The notes beneath the pieces are model-generated. The model was not told where the DNA came from. It did no database searches and saw only the letters and a list, made by a program, of their open reading frames with translations. Position numbers and translations under genes: made by a program. 64,000 bases of DNA. Origin: Mycteria americana (Eukaryota > Chordata > Aves > Ciconiiformes > Ciconiidae). The stretch covers positions 2,356,001-2,420,000 of the forward strand of contig NC_134379.1 of assembly GCF_035582795.1 (NCBI RefSeq). Reading direction: 5' to 3'. This document shows positions 34,036-43,750 of this stretch, piece after piece. How positions within the stretch are numbered: the first letter of the stretch is position 1; each line of letters starts with the position of its first letter.

Positions 34036-36948
34036 CTGAGCAGGAGGAACAAGGTTTCCTCTAGGAAGAGCAGTGTCCTGATATATCAAGAAGTTTGTGA
34101 GATGGTTGTGGTCGCTGTACTTCAGTGAATTCAGGAGGTCTGCAAATCTCAGACCATGTATTTTTCTTGTCTCACTGTATTGAGCACACAGCTTCTGTCC
34201 ATATCTGTAAAGACGGTTCTCCCTTCCTGAGAACTTGGTAAATATATTTCAACTCACCAGTCATACTTACAAGGCTGTATTCTGGATGAATGTGGGGGAT
34301 TGAGATGAGAAGCTATCATGTTCAAAAAACTTACCGGGCAGGGAATTTTGTATATAACAAACATGATATAGGGTATTGCGAAGGCTAACAGGATGCAAGC
34401 GATGAACACTTTAATGACAATACTTAGTTTTTGTCTGTTCAGCATATCTTTGTCATTTGTGGATGGAATTCCCTCTAAAATGAGATAGAGAAGAATATTT
34501 AAAATGTGTTTACAAGTCTTTGACAGTTCAAAATTTTCTTCATTTTGGTTAGGTTGGGCTAAGTTAGGTGGACCAGAGCAGAGGAACAATTCAGAGTCTC
34601 CTGTAGGCTTTCACAGGAAACTGTAAATCTCTCTAGAATCTCGGAAACTTTTTATTACTTTAAAATATTTCAAATATCTTTCAGTTCCTGCCTGGTCCCC
34701 AGATGAAATTGGTGTGTAAGCCCAGTCACAGTAGTAAGGCTTGTAATTTCCCGCTGAAGTCAGGTGAGGCTTTTAAGGGCAGCTAGGAGCCCTCGTGGGG
34801 CATACTTAAACATGAGTAACTTCTTGTGAACGTCACTGCTTAAATAGTGTTTTCTCGTTACAGCCATGGATTCACAAAGCACCTGGGCCAAGGCATTTAT
34901 TGGTAGAGGCAATACTGCTATTCAAAGAAATCTCTGTTTGGGAGAACTTCGTTCAAGTTGTGCCTGTGAAAGCCAGTATCTTTTTCTATCCTTTACGTCT
35001 ACCGCTATGCTGTGATTTTGTGACTCTGGAGGGAGAATTGGTACTTACTCTCTAAAGTTTGATTTTCTTGGTGCACGTGCGGGACAGTCAAACCCTCTGT
35101 GAAAACTTTCAGCTTGGGCAGCTTTGCTGTTATAACACAATTCGATATCCCTGCTAGAAACACTGGAAATAAAAAGAAGTTTTAAAACTAAATGTTTGTT
35201 TCTGTTTAAACTGAAGAACCAGAAGCAATTAAAGGCTAGAATTACTTGCACGCTGACACAGTTGGCAAGAGGTGGCAGCGTACCTGGCAATTTGCACTAA
35301 AGTACTAGAGACAGTTAGTTTTCTTGCTTCCATGCAATTTCCCAATGTACAGAATTTTCTATAGGTATTAATATTGGAAAATATATTTGCTAAAACCTCC
35401 TGGCCCTCCCAAAAGAAGGGAAAACAACAGCATGGAATTGTTCCAAAACCTGAAGCTTTCAGTAGTGTTAATTCTGGATCATTACTTTCTCCTAGTTCTT
35501 CTTTTTTAATAGAAAGGTACAAATGTTTTTTTTAATAACTGCTAAGGTACCAGCTATATGAAATTGAAGACTTCCATCCTTTTACATACCTAAACGTATA
35601 TTTGCTACATTGAACTTTTTGCCTTTTTCTCTAAGGATAAATTTTCTCTGGAACTTTTTTCTGTGGTGTGTTAGTACAACACAGCTGTGGCTGATAGCAG
35701 GTTTCCTGTCTGCACTGGCGACGACTTTCAGGCTCTGCAGGGCACATTTCTCTGCTGTCTGGTTCGTCAAATCTTCGTGCGTCTTCTCCAAATACAGCAG
35801 ATTTACTTGCACGGGGCTTTGAAGACTAAAGCATTCCAGAGTGATGACTTTTTGGGTTCTGGTTAACGTCCCCTTGGTTGCTGCTATCCCAGGGGCTGGA
35901 AAAGGATAAGAAACATTAGAAATGGCTTCTCTTAAATTATTTGCAACTCTTCTTGCAAAAGGTTCAGGCCAGCAGCGTTAGCTGTGAGGGACGTACTGCT
36001 GTAAAGGAACTTCAGAGACATCTAGACAGCTCGCTGTTAATGTTACAACAAGGAAAATGCAAGCAGGTTCTCTGTGTGTAATCCCTTTGGTGGTTCTTTT
36101 TTGTCAGACTAGCTTTATTGTTAAGCACAGTAAGTTGTTACAGTCTGGAGGACAACATTCACACCGTCTAACTTCATAGCCACATAACTACCTATGAACA
36201 GTTGACAGACAGACCCCTCTGTTGGGGGTCCCTGTTGCTCTTGGGGACTCAAAAGGCTGTGTTGGAGCTGAGGCCCTTAATTGAGGTGCTCAGGTGCTGA
36301 AATGTGAAAGTTTCAGATTTTATGCATAATTACTGACAGCAAGTGACACCAACCCATCAAAGGTTACTATAATGGTCTCTTTGTTTTTTAGCAAAACAGA
36401 GCTAAAATTTTGCATGACCTCTCACGTCCTTTTTCCTCAGGTGGCTGAGGAATAGCTGAGACAGCTGAAAATGTTAACCACACCATTAAGAGCCCTGATG
36501 GCTTTCCTCTTCCATTGACTCCTTACCTTGCAGGAAGATGTTCAGGCTTCTTATGCTGCCAGATATTTCTGAGGCATTTTCCACATGACATTTGTAGTCT
36601 CTGGGGTCTGAGGGAATGGAGTGAAGGATGAACCACTTTTAATTACAATGCACAGTTAAGTCAGTACTACCCTCTTTTAGTAACTAATTTTAAATGTCAA
36701 CGTTTTGCTGACAGCAAAGGTGCAAGAATTCGAGGTGAGGGTGTATGGATTAAAGACTTAGTTCAGCGTATGGTAGAGGAGAGAAAGTTAACATACAAAG
36801 ATACATTTATTCCTAATATCACATAAGTTAGTCTCTTACAAAATCCTTAGTTTTATTCAGTTAAAACTTGCAAGTATGTGAACAACTCACCTTTTCTGCT
36901 GAGATTGTTGTGCATGAACACTAAGCCAAATATTAGTATTGTGAGCAT
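33967..36948 (-). CDS. C17orf78: C17orf78 orthologue, single-pass membrane protein; last exon uncertain
   Basis: An uncharacterised type I-like membrane protein. Coding exons: 36948-36891, 36607-36527, 35895-35590, 35162-35049, 34474-34335 (699 nt, 233 codons) and a tentative last exon 34035-33967. Similarity to the human protein: the start MLTILIFGLVF, the KDPRDYKC segment, QVNLLYLEK in exon 3, FLAGISNC in exon 4 and RQKLSIVIKVFIA in the membrane exon. The N-terminus is hydrophobic (signal peptide-like, about residues 1-14); the extracellular part has conserved cysteines; a transmembrane helix spans about 203-228, ending FVIYKIPCP. Overall identity is low, so the gene evolves fast, but exon phases and order are kept. 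Function is unknown. Confidence 0.85.
34335..34474 (-). CDS. C17orf78: C17orf78 exon 5: transmembrane exon
   Basis: 140 nt. RQKLSIVIKVFIACILL and then AFAIPYIMFVIYKIPCP form the membrane helix and the conserved PCP motif. The donor CCG|GTAAGT ends the exon in phase 0; reading through it would add 28 residues and a stop with no homology. Confidence 0.88.
35049..35162 (-). CDS. C17orf78: C17orf78 exon 4
   Basis: 114 nt, beginning VFLAGISNCVITAKL, matching human FLPGISQC. The acceptor is TTTTTATTTCCAG and the donor is GAGA|GTAAGT. Confidence 0.85.
35590..35895 (-). CDS. C17orf78: C17orf78 exon 3: main extracellular exon
   Basis: 306 nt. It contains VITLECF, VQVNLLYLEKTHEDL and HSCVVL, comparable in spacing to human LQCL, VKVNLVYLE and PSCHL. 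It is rich in basic residues near its end (HHRKKFQRKF). The donor is TTTAG|GTATGT. Confidence 0.88.
36527..36607 (-). CDS. C17orf78: C17orf78 exon 2
   Basis: 81 nt, starting DPRDYKCHVENASEISG. The acceptor is CATTCCCTCAG and the donor is CAAG|GTAAGG. One cysteine and an N-linked glycosylation sequon (NAS) are visible. Confidence 0.85.
36891..36948 (-). CDS. C17orf78: C17orf78 exon 1: start and signal-like segment
   Basis: 58 nt, reading MLTILIFGLVFMHNNLSRK, the donor AAAG|GTGAGT following. No in-frame ATG lies directly upstream. It aligns with the human start that contains TILVFSL. Confidence 0.85.
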
Positions 36949-37269
36949 AATCACATCTTCTCTTGATAATCTCGAAGTCCTTTTTATCTTTACTGCTTCC
37001 TTTGAGTAATGTTGTAAAGGTGTTTAAGCAGATACCGAGCTGATTAGCAGAGATCCCCAAATAGCTCTGTAATCATATATTCCTGTTGAAAACTCCTGCA
37101 CCTTTAACCTGGTCAACATATGGAGGTTTTAAAGTTAGAGCTGTAATTCACTGTAGATTGTACTAATTTCTGGTTTTGATCCAGTCAAGAGAGATGTGGA
37201 ATTTGGTAAAAAATGGACCTGAAAAAAGTCCTACCTGTCGGTCAAATCTCCTTTCAATAGGTATGTCAC

Positions 37270-37990
37270 AAATTAACCCTGGTCCTGAACACGAGTCCCA
37301 GAGTTAAGCACTGACACGGGTGAAACAGGTACACGCGGCGTCTCGTGGGAGAGGGGTCCAGGCCACGCTGGGGTCCTGGTGCGGGCTGGGGGCCGCTGGT
37401 TGCCGTGGGACTGAGCTCCTTCTAGAATGAGGCCCCATGGCAGCCGCCCCATTGCTGAGGGGCAAACAGAACCCTTTCCTAAAGCCTTCTGCCCCAGAGA
37501 GAGGGTCCTCGGCAACCTCCTGAGAGCCACAGGGGGGCTTGAGCCTGCCCAGGCCCTGAACACCCGCGGGCCAAGGGTGAGCCTTGGTGCAACAAGCATG
37601 CTTGGGTGAAGTAAAACCAGCGCCATGTAATCCCTCAGCCGGCATCGCCTGCCCTCCACAGGTCTTTTGTAAAGGGGAGCCTTCCCACTTGCCTCGGGCA
37701 GCTCCGAACGGGGGGCAAGGACAGTGCTGTAAAGAGTCACAAGCGCTGGCAGTGATTTCCACTGGAGCTCTGGCACAGGGAGAAGGGATGCCAAGCAGGC
37801 TGGTCGCAGGCCATTTCGGGCTTTTTAGATTATTGATAAAGCCTAAAACTGCTTGGGAAATGAAGGTAGCCTGTGATTACCTGCTGGCCCTAGTGCAGGT
37901 TGCTCCCAGGAGCTAGGAGGGAGCCCAGGCTGAGCCCCACGTGTCGCTGGGTGAAATGCAATAGCTCTCGGGGGCAGCTGTGCCCAGCAA
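37270..37990. other. Isolated GC-rich block of unknown nature
   Basis: About 700 nt of clearly higher GC than its surroundings lie directly upstream of C17orf78. On the minus strand two overlapping frames stay open for 173 and 152 codons, but their composition (Pro, Arg, Gly, Ser) and the presence of both at once suggest GC-driven chance. A CACGTG E-box is at about 37938. It could be a promoter, an old retroelement fragment or neither. Confidence 0.4.
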
Positions 37991-39155
37991 ATTCAGAGGT
38001 AATACATAAAGGCAGCATCCAGAACAAGTGAGAAAAATATCAGGCTACTGTCTGCAGGTTTAATCAAAAAGTCCTGGTGAGATTTCTTTAGGCTGTTGGG
38101 TGTTTTTGGAGAATTGGCATTTTCTGTGCTAGACACAAGGTGGCGATGGAAATCACTTTTTCCTCTAAAGCCTCTGGCTTTTAAATGCTGAATAACCACA
38201 GGTTTATGTCCCCAGTCACAGGATAGAATATTGTTGTTCAATCTAAAATAACCTCTGACATTTCGAATGACTGATACTCTAGAGACTCAAGAAAACCTTT
38301 CCATAAGCATTGATAATGCCAGAAGATGTTTAAGTTTAAAAAGAGAGCAAATGGAGTGGCAAGGGCTCGCATGTCAGTATTTATTTTGCATGCCTATTTT
38401 GTTTAGATATTCATGGTGGGATGGATTTTAGTATAAATATTTAATATTTACAATCTATCAGGTGGTATTAAAACCATTCTCACTGCAATTGCCTCTTCTG
38501 CAGGTATGGAGACTGTGTTTTTTATTTTAGTGTATTCAGCTGCTTTAGTTCAATGATTTTTTTCAACTAAAATTGAAAAGCCAATAGTAGAATTAAAAAA
38601 AAACCCCGCTATGGTAAAGGTGTGCAAAGATCAGATAGTTCTAGAATCTCAATAGCACGGCTAGCGTGAGGAATGTTTGATCTGCTCCATACCTAGGAGG
38701 GCTTCCTGATAAATTTGCCCTCATATTGATGATTATATTTTTCTGAAGTGCTGTGTTTGTTCGTAATTGACATCCAGGTACCATAAACTGCAACTTGACG
38801 CTGGCCATAAAGAGTGAATGTAGAACAAGGATACCATTCACCATTTTCCAGTGTAAAGAAAAATAAGAATATGTATCTTCCTGAGAAGTATAAAACCCCC
38901 CACAATCCCCCCCGTGAGTGTAGTGCAAAGAATATGTAGCTGCAAATCAACACATTTAAACACTTATCCAGTTGAATGAATCTTTTACTTTGGAAATAGT
39001 ATATTAATGCAAAAGAAAAGAAAAACGTTCAGTCACATTTCTCTGCTTGTGAAAGGCAGTGCATAGATCTCCAAGGGAGACCTATTAGGATCCTTTATAG
39101 AGGAGGATTTCCTCATCTTGTCAGTAAGTGTGTTCTCACTCAGCTGATCAGAAAC

Positions 39156-39198
39156 GTCTTATCCAAACTTCCTTTTTTAAAGAAAGTTTGGATAAGAC
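39156..39198. repeat. Perfect 15-bp inverted repeat, 13-nt loop
   Basis: The arms GTCTTATCCAAACTT and AAGTTTGGATAAGAC flank CCTTTTTTAAAGA. It is a strong hairpin in intergenic DNA; pairing stops sharply outside the arms. Confidence 0.92.
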
Positions 39199-40112
39199 AC
39201 TTCACTTCTGTATCCTTTTTTTAAGCTATATTTCCATACTTAATAATTTTTATGCAACTTTCTCATGATACAAATCATTAGGAATCCAAACTTCCTCAGC
39301 CTGTAAATAAAAATTCAAAAATATCGGAAAGAGAATTAGAGTAGAAATAATTTCAAAAAACTACATATTTATTTTTAATGCAGTTATTCAATACCGTTAC
39401 TAAACGTTCACCATCCCGTCTAGAGCACTCAGTTTCACTTTCTGGTTAGTTCTGCTGCTTCTCTTCCTGGGCTGGGAATGCCGAGACAAGCCTAACTGTG
39501 CAGTTTTACAGGAGGACTTGGGGCGCTCCCTGAAGCTATAAGAAAATGTAGGACCAGTAACAGCACATCTTGTGGAGTGAGTTAGCGATGGCAGCTAACC
39601 CGCTCACCAGGGAGAATGAGGTATTTTGGTAGGGATTATCCTTGAAAACAGGCAGATATCGTCAGTGTTGCGAGGATTAACATTTCGTTTCTGATGTTTA
39701 AAATCTTCTGTAATATTTTCTAAATAGCTAAAACACGATTTTGCTTTAAAAAGCTGTCTGACCTTTCTCTCTTTTACTTGCCTGCCAGGATGTGAGTTGT
39801 GCCAGAATGGATGGCATCACTAACCCCCCTAACCGAGGATGATCTTTCCTGTGTTTGCGCTGGTGATGTTATCAGAGCCTGGGGAAGAGACGTGGAACCC
39901 TAACCTGGCGTCATAAAAGGTAATAACATTTTCCCTGTATTTTTTTGGAAATTACTTACTTGCATTATTAAGGCTACACTTGCTTTTTTGAGAAAATGGG
40001 GGAGGGGCGGGGTTGCACGTGTAAGCAGTGCATGCACTCGGAAGTCATGTAAGAGTAAATAATGTACTGTGCCCCATTTCTGAACATAATAGGAAAAGGA
40101 CATGCGCTTAAC

Positions 40113-40143
40113 CATATGGTTACATATGGTTAAATATGGTTAC
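40113..40143. repeat. Short repeat of ATATGGTTA
   Basis: Three near-adjacent copies of ATATGGTTA, with the first forming a CCATATGG palindrome. Confidence 0.85.
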
Positions 40144-42612
40144 AGTTCAAAATCTGATAAAACTATTGGAAAGTATGTCTGAACTTTGTGAAACAGTGTT
40201 TGCATTAAAACACACATTATTGCTGCCCACAATTTGAAGCTTGAACACGTTTTTAACCAGTCCTTTGTAACTACTTCAATCTAGAATTGAGGGAAATTCT
40301 GAACCCATTTCTGCTCCTATGTAAGTCAGCAAAATTCACCAGGTGTCCTAAATGCGGGATTTGATTCAGCATGGCCAGTAATAATTGCTGGGTATTCCAT
40401 ACCCTGCAGTGTATTCCAAATCAGTTACTGTAATTGCTCCCAAATTGTCTTTCCTCATAAAAAGTGTTCCACCAACACTTGTTCACAATGAGGCGAAATT
40501 TTCTTGCTGGCTTCAGTGGGTAAGAGCAGGTGTGAGAGACGTAAAGCCCAAAGCTTTTATTTGCTGGTGTAAAATTCACATAATGGGATATCTTGGGATC
40601 TATTCTGTGCTGTATGTATATAGGCTATTAACAACTGTCCTTCTGTATGATGTGCACTAGCATCCATCTGTGAAAAAGCCCAACTGTTAATGTTATAATG
40701 ATAAATGAAGTGCTGCTTTAAGGCCATCAAAGCTGAGGGTGGCCCAGGGATATTATTACTGTGTAATTTCAAAAGCACCTTCCGAATCCATGCTTTATTT
40801 TTAAGGTTAATGTATTTCATTTGCTGTTTTCACGTGTTCTTTTCTCTCTTTGCCCTTGAATGGGAGAGTTGCTACAGGATTTAATTATATGTAGCAATCA
40901 TTCCTCCGGCAGTATTTGAACGGTATTTATTAACTGCACGGATGAAATGGGCAGGGCAGACAAGCAGCATGCAGGTTTTAGCACGACCAGAGGACTCGGA
41001 ACACTACACAGGATGACCTCAGCACCTGTCGTAATCTCTGATTTTGTAAGTTCAGAATATAGTTATTATCAGTGATTCAGGACAATCCCTCAGCATGCCG
41101 AGCACTCCCCCTCACTTTTGCGTGAGTTGGGATTTAGTACTGCGTATGATTAAGCTGACGTTGACTAGCCTTCTCTCTTAGCTCCTTCATACAAGTATTT
41201 AAGTGGGGGAAGATACTCTATGTAAAAGACGTATCCGTAGAGATAAAAATGTCCATGCCCTGAACGATTTTTCAGATTTAGTCCTGATGGAGGTGAGAAC
41301 ACAGTCTGTTCCCCCAATAATATTATTAACCACAAAGCTACAAAGCCCCAGATACGATTTTCCAGACGTGCAATACTTGCCTGCAGTAGGCACGCATTCC
41401 AACGTGTGCTCCCAAGTCAGCGCACTGTTTCCTGGTAGAGCACAGTCTCACGTCCCCGCTAACCATTGGCTGGGTCTTGAAACACATTTTAAAAAGAAAT
41501 TGCCTGCAGTTGTAGACTGAAGTCTGTGGCTGAGGAAATTCACTGTTCTGTTATCACTCCCGCTGCTGCAGTGAAGTTTCTGTGAGTGTGTCCTAGCGCC
41601 AGGACGAGCTCTCCCAGGAGCATCCTCTCAAACCTGGCATCCTCCTTTATCAACATGCAGGAATAAAGAGCCCAGCACATACAGATTATACAACAAAGCC
41701 CTGAATCCCCATGAAGGAGAGGAAGGTACAGTGACATACGGGCGTGGGTTCTGTCCCTCTGAGCACTGCAGGAGGGTGCTCACGGTGACAAGCCCTGCCT
41801 GAGCACTGTTTGAATAGACCCCAAAAGTGTCTGCGCAGATACTTATGCTTTTATACCCCCCAGCGCCACTGCCACTCCCAGCTGGAAGAGGATCTGCCTA
41901 CACAGATGACCAGATCCAGTAGCATTAGGAATTAAACTCGCATTGCTTATTCGATTTCAGTTTCAGCAACCCTGTAATGCAGCAGTCTTTAAACGAAACT
42001 TCAAAAGGGGAAAAAGCAGAAGGGGTAATTTTTTAAACTATTCACAGAACAAGTGGCTACAGGTCAAAGAACAAGTAGGAAAGGCTGTGGCAGCGCCTGG
42101 CCCGCTTCGCAGTCCCCTGCCCGCGCGTTATCTGCTCTGTGCCCCGGGAGGGGACGGGTCAGCGTGTCCGCCCCACGCCGTGCGCAGGCTGCCCGGGCGC
42201 GGGGCCGGGCTCGCTCCTGCTGCTGGGCCAGCGGCCGCTGTGGGCGAGGGGCTCTCTGGGCGGGGGTGCCGCTGCCTGCGCCAGGCCCTGCTGCGGGCTG
42301 GCGGCCGGTCTCGCGTGCCGGGGCGCCGGTGGGTGCCGGGCCCGGCCGTGTGCGCCAGGCCCCGCGGCGGGTGTCCGGCCCGTGGTAGGCGCCAGGCCCC
42401 GCTGCCTGGGCCGGGCCCGCGCGTGGGCCAGGCCCCGCTGCAGGTTGGGCCCCGTTACGGGCCCCGCTGCGTGTCGGTTCTGCAGCCCCCACCGTGCAGT
42501 TTTCCCCCCAGTGCGGCAGTTTCGGGGCGGGCAGGGGACGAGGCCCGGCGGCTCCTGGCACGGCCCGCCCGCGGCTCGGAGGGGATGGCGGGCGCGGGGG
42601 GCCGCGCCAACA

Positions 42613-42640
42613 GGGGCCGGGGGGGGGGGGGCGGTGGGGG
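42613..42640 (+). other. G-quadruplex-prone G-run
   Basis: GGGG, then 13 G in a row, then GGTGGGGG lie about 340 nt upstream of the probable ACACA start. The plus (nontemplate) strand is the G-rich one. Confidence 0.7.
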
Positions 42641-42744
42641 CGTGCGTGAGAGCGGGCGAGAGGAAGCCCAGCCAGCAGCGCCTCCCCCGCGCCGGCAGCC
42701 AGTGGGCGCGCCGGGCCGGCCGCTCAGGCCATAGGCGTCGCCTC

Positions 42745-42812
42745 ATTGGCCACGCCCCGCGCGCTCTGCCTGATTGGTCACGCCCCCCGCAGTGTTCCCC
42801 CCGGGACCCAAT
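42745..42812 (+). promoter_or_regulatory. ACACA: Twin inverted CCAAT plus GC-box modules
   Basis: ATTGGCCACGCCCC (42745-42758) and ATTGGTCACGCCCC (42773-42786) are two nearly identical modules spaced 28 nt apart; each joins an inverted CCAAT box (NF-Y) to a CACGCCCC box (Sp1/KLF). A direct CCAAT follows at 42808-42812. NF-Y and Sp1 are the usual partners of SREBP at lipogenic promoters. Confidence 0.75.
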
Positions 42813-42859
42813 GGGAGCGGTGCGGGGCCGGGCCCGGGAGGGGCGGGGTTAGAGGTGGC

Positions 42860-42875
42860 TGACCTGGGGTAACCT
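42860..42875 (-). promoter_or_regulatory. ACACA: DR4 nuclear receptor element (T3/LXR type)
   Basis: TGACCTGGGGTAACCT; on the minus strand AGGTTA-CCCC-AGGTCA, a direct repeat spaced by four, the form bound by thyroid hormone receptor/RXR and LXR/RXR. Chicken ACACA is known to be induced by thyroid hormone in hepatocytes through such an element next to an SREBP site, which matches the arrangement here. Confidence 0.75.
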
Positions 42876-42880
42876 CTCGC

Positions 42881-42890
42881 ATCACACCAC
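42881..42890 (+). promoter_or_regulatory. ACACA: SRE-like SREBP site
   Basis: ATCACACCAC differs by one base from the classical sterol regulatory element ATCACCCCAC. It begins five bases after the DR4 element, so the two could act together. Confidence 0.7.
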
Positions 42891-42960
42891 CGCGGCGGCG
42901 GGGCCGGCGCGGGAGGCGGGGCCGGGCGCGGGGGGCGGGGCCGCGCCGCGCGGTGAATGG

Positions 42961-43046
42961 GGGGGCCGCGCCGCGCCCCCGCCAGCTCCGCTGCCCAGCG
43001 CCAGGCCGGGGGCCCGCCGCGCCTCCGCAGCTGCCGGCACCCTGAG
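42961..43046 (+). other. ACACA: ACACA leader exon (promoter II type), 5' end approximate
   Basis: The exon ends at the donor CCTGAG|GTGAGC (GT at 43047). The start is placed roughly 70 nt past the SRE-like site by analogy with the chicken promoter; it may be several bases to either side. The exon is 5' UTR in the main isoform. An ATG at 42957 would be included only if transcription began a few bases further upstream. Confidence 0.65.
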
Positions 43047-43221
43047 GTGAGCGCTCCGTCCCGCCCCGCCGGGCCTGCCGCGGGGCTCGGGAGCCCGCGC
43101 GATGGGGGCCGCCGCGCCGGAGGGGCGCGTGTGGGCCGGCAGCCCCGGGTGCTGGTGCCCCGGCGGGCGGCGCTGCGCGGGGCCGCGGGGCTGGGCGGGG
43201 CCGGGGCCCGGGGGAGCGCGG

Positions 43222-43300
43222 GCCGCGCCGCGCCGCGCCGTGCCATGCCGCGCCGTGCCGTGCCGTGCCGTGCCGCGCCGTGCCGTGCCGCGCCGCCGGC
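43222..43300 (+). repeat. GCCGY pentanucleotide array
   Basis: About 15 tandem pentamers, GCCGC or GCCGT with one GCCAT variant, 175 nt inside the first intron after the leader exon. The pattern of C and T variants suggests a changing minisatellite. Confidence 0.9.
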
Positions 43301-43750
43301 TTTGTCAGCTCCGCGCGGGCGGGCGGGTGCGGTGCTCGGGGGCTGCTGGGCACCCGGGTCCGCCCTTGGCTCGGGAGCGGCCCGGAGCCGGCCTGCCCCG
43401 CACGCGGAGGGCGGGAAGGGGGTTTCCAGCCGCGGGGATGCGGCGCGGGCAGCCGCCCGGCGCGGAGCCGCTGCTGCCGACCGGAAGAGCCGGCCGGTTT
43501 CCTCCTGGTGCCTCGCTGCTGCCCGCGCCGGAGCGCGGTCTGGTCCGGGCCAGCCCTGCCGGGACGGCCGCCAGAGCCCCGCCGTGCAGCGAGTCGGGCC
43601 GCACCGGGGGCGGGTGGTTCCCCTCTGCTGCTGGTTTGATCGCTCGTGTGGCCTCCCGGGTCCGTGTCCGCCCCCTCCCCCCCCCCCGCACTCCCCGGGG
43701 GTCGCGTTGGCCGCCGCTCCAGCGCGGAACACGAAGTTGGTTGTGGCTTC

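Larger units (their letters stand above)
36950..42040. other. Intergenic region between C17orf78 and the ACACA promoter
   Basis: The C17orf78 start and the ACACA CpG promoter are head to head, about 6 kb apart. The region includes a GC-rich block (37.28-37.99 kb), a 15-bp hairpin (39.16-39.20 kb), and a triple ATATGGTTA-type repeat (40113-40143). No supported gene. Confidence 0.7.
42050..43750. promoter_or_regulatory. ACACA: ACACA CpG island
   Basis: About 1.7 kb of very dense CpG holds the ACACA leader exon and promoter. All long open frames within it on both strands are compositional. A G13 run (42619-42631) and the GCCGY pentamer array (43222-43300) lie inside. Confidence 0.92.

Noticed and set aside
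34254-34334. C-terminal extension of C17orf78 by reading through the exon 5 donor
   Set aside because: A good donor (GTAAGT) follows the conserved PCP motif and the extra 28 residues show no similarity.
37273-37794. Minus-strand 173-codon frame
   Set aside because: A second 152-codon frame overlaps it almost fully; no recognisable domain. Kept only as a GC-rich block.
41203-41520. Plus-strand 105-codon frame near a TATTTAAG motif
   Set aside because: It starts at GTG, not ATG; the opposite strand is also open over 67 codons; no homology seen.
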